A stretch of 64,000 nucleotides of DNA from Halobacillus kuroshimensis DSM 18393. Lineage in GTDB: Bacteria > Bacillota > Bacilli > Bacillales > Halobacillaceae. Shown piece after piece: positions 58,603-64,000 of the stretch. The DNA is taken from NCBI RefSeq assembly GCF_000425705.1, contig NZ_AUDY01000008.1:744001-808000 (forward strand), given 5' to 3'. A model generated the notes under the pieces. The model saw nothing but the letters and a program-made list of their open reading frames with translations. It made no database searches and was not told where the DNA came from. The first letter of the stretch is position 1, and the number at the start of each line of letters is the position of its first letter. The translations under genes and the position numbers were made by a program.

Positions 58603-59190
58603 ATGCAGAAATGGATCGCTGGTCTTTTTTTAGCCGGACTTCTCATTTTCGGCATCTTTTCTGTGACACAGGAAAAAAGCGCGGAGCAGCAGACATCAGA
58701 TGAGCCTGGAATCAGCGGCAGTCAGGACGGTACAGGGATGACGGCCCCGAATGCTCCTGAAGGGCTGCAGGTGGGAGATACTGCCCCTGATTTTACGTTG
58801 GAAACTCTTGAGGGGGAAAAGGTCAGCCTCTCTGATTTCAAAGGGAAAAAAGTGTTTCTAAATTACTGGGCGACATGGTGTCCGCCGTGCAGGGAAGAAA
58901 TGCCTGAAATGCAGCGTTTTCAGGAAGCACACGGAGAGGAAGTCGTTATCCTTGCTGTGAATGGGACAGGTTCTGAAAAAAGTGTCGAGAATGTTGCCGC
59001 GTTCGTAGAGGACGGAGGCTATACTTTCCCTGTACTGCTGGACAAGGAATTATCCTTGAATCAGGACTATCAGATCATTTCGATACCGACCACCTATTTC
59101 ATCGGGACAGACGGCACTATCCAGGAGCCCAGAATCGTAGGGCCCATGACTTATGAGGATATGGAAAAAATGAAAAATGCGCTAAAATAG
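58603..59190 (+). CDS. yneN: Membrane-anchored thiol-disulfide oxidoreductase (YneN/ResA-like)
   Basis: 195 residues: N-terminal signal anchor (~4-22), a Ser/Gly-rich spacer, and a thioredoxin fold facing outward with CPPC at ~residue 94 (ATWCPPCREEMP) and the cis-proline in SIPTTYF. Probably receives electrons from CcdA, also in this window. Gene order acnA-yneN is as in B. subtilis. Target proteins unknown. Confidence 0.9.
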   Translation: MQKWIAGLFLAGLLIFGIFSVTQEKSAEQQTSDEPGISGSQDGTGMTAPNAPEGLQVGDTAPDFTLETLEGEKVSLSDFKGKKVFLNYWATWCPPCREEMPEMQRFQEAHGEEVVILAVNGTGSEKSVENVAAFVEDGGYTFPVLLDKELSLNQDYQIISIPTTYFIGTDGTIQEPRIVGPMTYEDMEKMKNALK

Positions 59191-59240
59191 GAATATTTTT
59201 TGTCCAAAGTGGAAATCATACCAGTAAAGGAGAGATTTCC

Positions 59241-59384
59241 ATGAGAAAACATAAACCTGTTTCTTTTGAAGAGCGTGTAAAAGAAAACATAAGGACGATT
59301 GAATCTGATCAAAAGCTGATGGATCAGATTGATGATCGTATAGAAAAAAGACATAAGGACCGTTTAAAGCAGATTCCGTCATAA
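59241..59384 (+). CDS. FbpB-like small basic protein
   Basis: 47 residues from ATG 59241, with AAAGGAGAG 8 bases upstream. Lys/Arg-rich (MRKHKPVSFEERVKENIRT start) and helical, resembling the FbpB family of small iron-sparing-response proteins that may aid FsrA sRNA. No Fur box noticed, so iron control is not shown. Its terminator stem starts within the last codons. Confidence 0.65.
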   Translation: MRKHKPVSFEERVKENIRTIESDQKLMDQIDDRIEKRHKDRLKQIPS

Positions 59385-59407
59385 ACCGGAATCTGCTTTT
59401 CTTTTTT
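59368..59407 (+). terminator. Terminator of the FbpB-like gene
   Basis: AGCAGATTCCG pairs with CGGAATCTGCT; then TTTC and seven T. Confidence 0.85.
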
Positions 59408-59495
59408 TCCATGTTCATAATTCAGTCCTTTATGGGAAAAGTAAGAGATGACTCCATGAGGATGGGGCGATAGAACGCAGACAGGAGGGTTTTGT

Positions 59496-59750
59496 ATGTC
59501 TCATAAACAACAGCATATGGCCAATCAGAAACCAAATCCAGATAACCGTGCCGATAACGTAGACCGTTTGCAGGAGAAAGTACAGAACACGATTGAAAAT
59601 ATCGAAGCTTCTCATGATGCTCTTGCGTATGCTACAGAAGAGGAACAGCATAACATTGAAGACAAGAACAAACGGAGAAACGAGTCTCTCCGTGCGATGA
59701 GGCAGGAAATCAAAGAAGAGTCCGCTCATTCCAGACATCAACAATATTAA
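59496..59750 (+). CDS. tlp: Small acid-soluble spore protein Tlp
   Basis: 84-residue thioredoxin-like-named SASP of the forespore. NQKPNPDNRADNVDRLQEKVQNTI and the EEEQ-x-IEDKNKRRNESL region are family hallmarks. The N-terminal MSHKQQH may be extra; ATG 59520 is an alternative. AGGAGGG precedes ATG 59496. Confidence 0.93.
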   Translation: MSHKQQHMANQKPNPDNRADNVDRLQEKVQNTIENIEASHDALAYATEEEQHNIEDKNKRRNESLRAMRQEIKEESAHSRHQQY

Positions 59751-59757
59751 AAGCTGG

Positions 59758-59787
59758 CCGCTTCTCCTTAAAGAGAAGCGGTTTTTC
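59758..59787 (+). terminator. Terminator of tlp
   Basis: CCGCTTCTC-CTTAAA-GAGAAGCGG, then five T. Confidence 0.88.
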
Positions 59788-59866
59788 ATATCCTGTGCAT
59801 CTTCATCTACATGTTCCGGTGACTATGATAAAATGTAAACCGGTGATAGAAAAGGAAGTGATGTAG

Positions 59867-62122
59867 ATGCTGAATACGTTGAGACAATGGCAAAGTATAG
59901 ATCAGGCCCCTCCTATTACAGAGGTGGAGGCCCTTCGATATGTGAATGAGGGGACGGAGGATAAGGAACTGAAAGCGGTCCTTTATACAGCCCTTGCTTA
60001 TCACAGGATGAAAAGACATCCCGGGGAAGACCCACTGGCCGATCAGTTTATTGATGAAGCCCGCCGGCTGGAAGGGTCCCACTCCCTGGTTACCGACCTT
60101 TATGAGTCAAAACAGCTGATGAAGGCGTACGCCATACTGAAGGAGACACCTTTGGAGCAGTGGATCCTGCACGAGACGGACCATGACTCTGCAAAAGCTA
60201 AAAAAGTAAAATCGATACATGAAGATGTGAAAGAAGTCATCAATCAATGGAATCATGACTTGGCAGAAAAGCCCCTGCTTGATGTTTCCAGTCGTCTTAA
60301 GATTTACCAGGATATTTATAACGAGCTGGTCGAGCTGAAGGAGATGCTTGAAGAAGCCATCCATTCCATTGAGAATCGGAGAATCCGTGTACCGGTCAAG
60401 GAAGTGAATGAGCGGACGAGGCAGCTTTCTGATAAACAGGATGACATCCACCGGCGGCTGCCGGAGTTTTTAACGGAAACAGCAAGCCGTAATCCGTTGG
60501 AAGCCCTGGATCAAATGGTCGGTCTGCAGGATGTGAAAGACTACATCCACCGCTACTACCGCTTCCTGCAGTATCAGCAGGAACGGAAAAATTTCGGCTT
60601 TACCATGGTGGATGAACCAGGGTTACATATGATCATTACAGGTAACCCGGGGACAGGGAAAACGACGATGGCCCGACTGCTGGCTAATATTTACCATGAG
60701 CTTGGTATTCTTGATACGAAAGAGGTTGTTGAAGTCAACCGTTCGCATCTGGTCGGTTCATATGTCGGTCAAAGTGAAGAGAACACGATGAACTACGTGA
60801 AACAAGCCATCGGTGGTGTATTGTTCATTGACGAAGCCTACAGCCTGCGCAGGGAGGGTCAGACAGGCAATGATTACGGACAAGCCGTCATAGACACCCT
60901 GGTGTCTGCCATGACAAGCAAGGAATACGGCGGGAAGTTCGCGGTCATCATGGCTGGATATCCAGAGGAAATGCGTCAGTTCTTATGGTCCAACCCAGGG
61001 CTAAGGAGCCGGTTCCCCGAGCAGAATCACATTGAACTCCCGGACTATCAGATGGATGAACTCATGAATATAGCCGAACAGACGGCGCTTGAAAATGATT
61101 TCTTTTTTACAGAACAGGCAAGAAAGCAGTTTGACTCCCTGATCGATAAAGAACGGGTCGATGATTCATTCGGGAATGCCAGAACAGTAAAAAACCTTGT
61201 GTTAAAAACGGTGTTTCACAAAGGAGCGCAGGAAGCAGAGCGTGATAAACAGCACTGGCTTGATCATATGCGGATTACGACGGAAGACTTATCGTGGGAT
61301 AAGGACGATAAGCTGGAAGAGCGTTCCCCTATGCAGAGGCTTGATGAATTGATCGGTCTTTCAAGTGTTAAAACCGAAGTCCGGAAGTTGTCATCATTCG
61401 TGCAGGCCCAGCAGAAGCGGAAAGAAAAAGGATACCCGGTTGTACCCATTCAGCTTCATTCCGTTTTCTCAGGAAACCCGGGAACAGGGAAGACAACCGT
61501 CGCCTCCATCTATGCCGATGTATTGAAAGAATGCGGTCTTCTGAAGAGGGGGCACATGGTTGTCGCCTCCCGATCTGATCTTGTAGCCGGCTATGTGGGC
61601 CAGACCGCCATCAAAACAAAACGAAAAATCAGGGAAGCGCTCGGCGGCGTTCTTTTTATCGATGAAGCGTATGCTCTTTACAATGGGGGACGTGATGATT
61701 TCGGAAAAGAAGCCATTGAAACACTTGTGGATGAAATGACAAAGCATAATGAAAACCTCGTTGTCATTTTAGCGGGGTATAAGCAGGAGATGGAGCAGCT
61801 GGTTGAAAGTAATCCAGGGCTGTCGTCCCGATTCAAGAAATACTTTCAGTTTCCTGATTATACAGAACAGGAGCTGTTGGATATGACCCATTACCATGCA
61901 CAGAATTACGGCTACTTTTTCAATGAATGGGCCGAGTCGTACCTGCTCGAAAAATATGCCGGGCACTATATTCGCGGAAACGGACGTTTTGTTAATAATC
62001 TAGTAAATGAAGCCGTCCAATACCAGGCCATCCGTATGCTTGAAGATGAGCCTGAGGATATGAATGAGCTTGAACTGCCAGACTTGGAAAAAGCCTGGAG
62101 TGCAGTGAGAAGGGAGTCTTAG
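59867..62122 (+). CDS. Tandem CbbX/SpoVK-type AAA+ ATPase
   Basis: 751 residues. The N-terminal ~205 residues are helical, possibly TPR- or coiled-coil-like. Two AAA+ modules of the CbbX/SpoVK class follow: module 1 Walker A GNPGTGKTT at ~260 and Walker B LFIDEAYSL at ~322; module 2 Walker A GNPGTGKTT at ~536 and Walker B LFIDEAYAL at ~598. Both keep the SRF arginine-finger region and pore-loop GxYVGQ segments (GSYVGQ, AGYVGQ), so both look active. No B. subtilis gene occupies this site between tlp and yneP. GGAAGTG precedes ATG 59867. The architecture recalls ESX-type EccA (TPR plus CbbX). Function unknown; a sporulation or protein-remodelling role is inferred from neighbours only. Confidence 0.88.
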   Translation: MLNTLRQWQSIDQAPPITEVEALRYVNEGTEDKELKAVLYTALAYHRMKRHPGEDPLADQFIDEARRLEGSHSLVTDLYESKQLMKAYAILKETPLEQWILHETDHDSAKAKKVKSIHEDVKEVINQWNHDLAEKPLLDVSSRLKIYQDIYNELVELKEMLEEAIHSIENRRIRVPVKEVNERTRQLSDKQDDIHRRLPEFLTETASRNPLEALDQMVGLQDVKDYIHRYYRFLQYQQERKNFGFTMVDEPGLHMIITGNPGTGKTTMARLLANIYHELGILDTKEVVEVNRSHLVGSYVGQSEENTMNYVKQAIGGVLFIDEAYSLRREGQTGNDYGQAVIDTLVSAMTSKEYGGKFAVIMAGYPEEMRQFLWSNPGLRSRFPEQNHIELPDYQMDELMNIAEQTALENDFFFTEQARKQFDSLIDKERVDDSFGNARTVKNLVLKTVFHKGAQEAERDKQHWLDHMRITTEDLSWDKDDKLEERSPMQRLDELIGLSSVKTEVRKLSSFVQAQQKRKEKGYPVVPIQLHSVFSGNPGTGKTTVASIYADVLKECGLLKRGHMVVASRSDLVAGYVGQTAIKTKRKIREALGGVLFIDEAYALYNGGRDDFGKEAIETLVDEMTKHNENLVVILAGYKQEMEQLVESNPGLSSRFKKYFQFPDYTEQELLDMTHYHAQNYGYFFNEWAESYLLEKYAGHYIRGNGRFVNNLVNEAVQYQAIRMLEDEPEDMNELELPDLEKAWSAVRRES

Positions 62123-62124
62123 TG

Positions 62125-62550
62125 ATGAAAATCGTTGAAACACCAATCCAGGTCAGGTATCAGGAAACCGATATGATGGGGGTCGTCTATCATGCCAATT
62201 ATTTGATTTGGTTTGAAATCGGCCGGACCGCTTTTATCGACGGCCTGGGGTTCAGCTATGCGGAAATTGAAAAAGAAGGAGTCGTTTCACCGGTTATTGA
62301 CGCACAGGTCAGTTTTAAAAAACCTGTCCGCTACGGAGATGATGTCTGCGTGCGCACATGGGTGGAGTCCTATGACGGTCTCCGGGTATCCTACGGGTAT
62401 GAAGTGGTGCACGCGGACGGGTCTACAGCCGTGACCGGGGTCACCAAGCACGTAGTTGTAAAAAGCGGCAGTTTCCGCCCGGTGTCTATCCGAAAAAGCT
62501 TTCCTGACTGGCATGAAGCCTATCTTTCAGCAATGGAGACGACAGGCTGA
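62125..62550 (+). CDS. yneP: Acyl-CoA thioesterase YneP (hot-dog fold)
   Basis: 141-residue 4-hydroxybenzoyl-CoA/YbgC-type thioesterase. The catalytic segment YQETDMMGVVYHANYLIWFE carries the nucleophilic aspartate-equivalent. Starts 2 bases after the AAA+ gene stop (AAGGGAG upstream), so cotranscribed with it; one-base overlap with yneQ. Confidence 0.9.
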   Translation: MKIVETPIQVRYQETDMMGVVYHANYLIWFEIGRTAFIDGLGFSYAEIEKEGVVSPVIDAQVSFKKPVRYGDDVCVRTWVESYDGLRVSYGYEVVHADGSTAVTGVTKHVVVKSGSFRPVSIRKSFPDWHEAYLSAMETTG

Positions 62551-62861
62551 TGGCGTTCGGTGTAAAAAGGGAAGAGCTGCAGGCTTGGAAACGTCAGGTC
62601 CAGAATGGGGAAGTCGCTTTTCTTACACATTTCTGGATCGATGATCGTTTTCCAGGCTGTGATACCGTGACAAAAGCCGGATGCAGTAATCTGGATGTTT
62701 TAAAGGAATGGGGAAGCTGCTACGACCTTCACCCAGGATGGATCCATCTCGACCCTTATCCTCATTTTGATTTGTTCGGAGATAAACAGTATGAGATTTT
62801 AAAAGCGGAAGGCAGATGGGATCATATTGAGCGTTTCGCGCTCAGGAGAAAAGAGACATAA
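62550..62861 (+). CDS. yneQ: YneQ family protein
   Basis: 103-residue soluble protein of unknown function, rich in aromatic residues and His/Asp/Cys (HFWIDDRFPGCDTVTKAGCSN, GSCYDLHPGWIHLDPYPHFDL), which could bind metal (inference). Overlaps yneP by one base (TGATGG). Confidence 0.88.
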   Translation: MAFGVKREELQAWKRQVQNGEVAFLTHFWIDDRFPGCDTVTKAGCSNLDVLKEWGSCYDLHPGWIHLDPYPHFDLFGDKQYEILKAEGRWDHIERFALRRKET

Positions 62862-62862
62862 A

Positions 62863-62894
62863 TAAAGACGCCCCCAAGGGCGTCTTTATTTTTT
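62863..62894. terminator. Bidirectional terminator between yneQ and yneR
   Basis: AAAGACGCCC-CCAA-GGGCGTCTTT then ATTTTTT; convergent genes share it. Confidence 0.85.
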
Positions 62895-63176
62895 ATATTC
62901 GAAGGAAGGTTCTTCCCATTTTGTATCATATTGAACTTCCAGGGAATGGTCATCAAAATACCAGGCATCATCTGATTCTATAAAGAAGTGAATCCGTCCA
63001 GTTTTTGTTTCGGCGACCGGTTCAGTAGGTTCCTCCAATTTAATTGCGAGGGAAAATCCAGGCTGAAGGCCCCCGGTCCCACCGTACCTGACGTAAAAAC
63101 GGAGATGGGCCTGTTCATCAATATCGAGTTCATTTACGTACCATTCGGCAGCTTCTTCGGTTACAGTTAAATTCAT
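62886..63176 (-). CDS. yneR: HesB-like protein YneR, no cysteines
   Basis: 96 residues of the HesB/IscA fold (LTVTEEAAEWYVNEL, LRFYVRYGGTGG, GFSLAI). All three cluster cysteines of true A-type carriers are missing, so iron-sulfur transfer is unlikely. Role unknown. Confidence 0.9.
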   Translation of the reverse strand: MNLTVTEEAAEWYVNELDIDEQAHLRFYVRYGGTGGLQPGFSLAIKLEEPTEPVAETKTGRIHFFIESDDAWYFDDHSLEVQYDTKWEEPSFEYKK

Positions 63177-63228
63177 ATCTCAGCTCAACTCCTGTCATTA
63201 AAAATCATCTATATCCTGCTATATCCGT

Positions 63229-63263
63229 AAAGCGGAGAGGATAAACGTTCCGTCTCCGCTTTA
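63229..63263 (-). terminator. Stem-loop after yidD
   Basis: GTAAAGCGGAGA pairs with TCTCCGCTTTAC around 13 bases, touching the yidD stop. No T-run, so termination is uncertain. Confidence 0.45.
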
Positions 63264-63494
63264 CTTGTCTGCGTGGTTTTTTTTCAGCGGTACAGGGTCG
63301 AATCCACCTGGATGGAAAGGGTGGCATTTTAAAATCCGCCGGACTGTCAGCCATGTTCCTTTAAAAAAGCCAAACCGGCTGTAAGCCTCAAGTCCGTATG
63401 AGGAGCAGGTAGGCTGAAAACGGCAGCTCGGTGGAAAAAAGGGGCTGATTCCCTTTTGATAAAAACGGATAATGCCGATCATGACCTGTTTCAT
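63261..63494 (-). CDS. yidD: Membrane protein insertion efficiency factor YidD
   Basis: 77 residues: amphipathic N-terminus ([22 protein letters not shown]) and conserved cysteines in [15 protein letters not shown] and KCHPFHPGG. Assists YidC/Sec insertion. Its start overlaps folE2 by four bases, so the two are coupled. Confidence 0.95.
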   Translation of the reverse strand: MKQVMIGIIRFYQKGISPFFPPSCRFQPTCSSYGLEAYSRFGFFKGTWLTVRRILKCHPFHPGGFDPVPLKKNHADK

Positions 63495-64000
63495 CGTTCT
63501 TCCTGTGTACGCTCCAGCTTCTTGTCGTAGCTCAAGGAAGCCACTGCGTCGTGAAGGTGAATCGATTCCTCATTCCGGCACTGAACTTCAAAGGATTCCA
63601 CAAACGGATATTCATACAGATCGGCGGCTACAAGTCGGACGATATCTTCGACAAATCGAGGATTCTCATAGGCCTGCTCTGTGACCATTTTCTCATCCGG
63701 ACGTTTAAGCACCGGGTGGATTCTGGCACTCGCATTGCTTTCAGCGGCTTCCAGAAGGGCGGCTTTCCAATCGATCTCCTGTTCATTGAAGTCGTCTGTC
63801 AGTTTGACCGTCATCGTCACATTCCCGCGCTGATTGTGCGCACTGTACTCACTGATTTCCTTCGAACATGGGCACAGCGTCGTAATTTTCCCAGTCAGGG
63901 ATACAGTAACATCATGACCGGTTTCCTGATCGTACTCCACCCGGATAGTGGCATCGGCATGATTCATTCCTGTCAGGTCGGAATAAGGACCTTTTCTCTC
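63491..64000 (-). CDS. folE2: GTP cyclohydrolase IB (FolE2), partial
   Basis: Metal-flexible first enzyme of folate/7-deazapurine synthesis. About 170 C-terminal residues of ~300 lie in the window; the frame is open to base 64000 and the rest is outside. The catalytic [17 protein letters not shown] segment, with its cysteine, is present. FolE2 is often made under zinc limitation; its promoter is not in view. Confidence 0.95.
   Translation of the reverse strand, partial: ERKGPYSDLTGMNHADATIRVEYDQETGHDVTVSLTGKITTLCPCSKEISEYSAHNQRGNVTMTVKLTDDFNEQEIDWKAALLEAAESNASARIHPVLKRPDEKMVTEQAYENPRFVEDIVRLVAADLYEYPFVESFEVQCRNEESIHLHDAVASLSYDKKLERTQEER

Overview
The window is 64 kb of core chromosome from a spore-forming, low-to-medium GC Firmicute of the family Bacillaceae. 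Gene order follows the Bacillus subtilis pnpA-ymdB and miaB-yneR segments closely. Many proteins are acid-rich (RodZ, FtsK linker, BMP lipoprotein), which suggests a moderate halophile such as Halobacillus or a relative; that genus-level guess is inference. I see no rRNA, tRNA, CRISPR array, insertion sequence or prophage. Both ends cut genes: pnp at the left and folE2 at the right.

Layout. 1-8.0 kb: pnp end, ylxY, ymxH, dipicolinate synthase dpaAB behind a sigma-K-like promoter, then asd-dapG-dapA, which supply aspartyl semialdehyde, DAP/lysine and dipicolinate. 8.1-11.5 kb: tepA, ylzJ, ftsK/spoIIIE. 11.7-17.3 kb: a GntR/UTRA regulator followed by a four-gene BMP-type nucleoside ABC importer with a perfect CcpA cre site. 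17.4-25 kb: ymfF-ymfH (M16 pair), ymfI (EF-P modification reductase), ymfJ, ymfK, rodZ, pgsA, cinA. 25-29.2 kb: SOS-regulated recA, rny, ymdB, spoVS. 29.4-31.7 kb: threonine degradation (tdh-kbl). 31.9-39.3 kb: miaB, ricA, cotE, mutS, mutL. 39.4-48.4 kb: a divergent XRE regulator with a four-site operator array, miaA, hfq, spoVK, hflX, ynbB, glnR-glnA, a CwlC-like amidase and a mini WYL protein. 48.4-53.1 kb: lexA, a 31-residue SOS membrane microprotein, yneB, ynzC, tkt, yneF. 53.2-64 kb: ccdA, an orphan mrpB, ccdC, yneK, acnA, yneN, an FbpB-like small protein, tlp, a tandem AAA+ ATPase, yneP, yneQ, yneR, yidD and folE2.

Themes. Sporulation genes are dense (dpaAB, spoVS, cotE, spoVK, tlp, ftsK, probable cwlC analogue). 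The SOS regulon is represented by recA, lexA and the lexA-divergent operon, with matching LexA boxes. Nitrogen control is shown by glnRA with a GlnR site. Carbon control is suggested by cre sites at the nucleoside importer and at tdh-kbl.

Most likely under-described items: (1) the 31-aa SOS-controlled single-pass membrane peptide that sits where yneA is expected and lacks any LysM domain; (2) four ACTAACG operator repeats at an exact 22-bp period upstream of an XRE repressor; (3) a 751-aa tandem CbbX/SpoVK-type AAA+ protein beside spore gene tlp; (4) an orphan mrpB inside the cytochrome c biogenesis cluster; (5) unexplained structured or coding sequence in the tkt-yneF, ftsK-leader and cinA-recA gaps. 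Relative to B. subtilis, mlpA, rnjB, sirA and yneA (LysM form) are absent at their usual positions.
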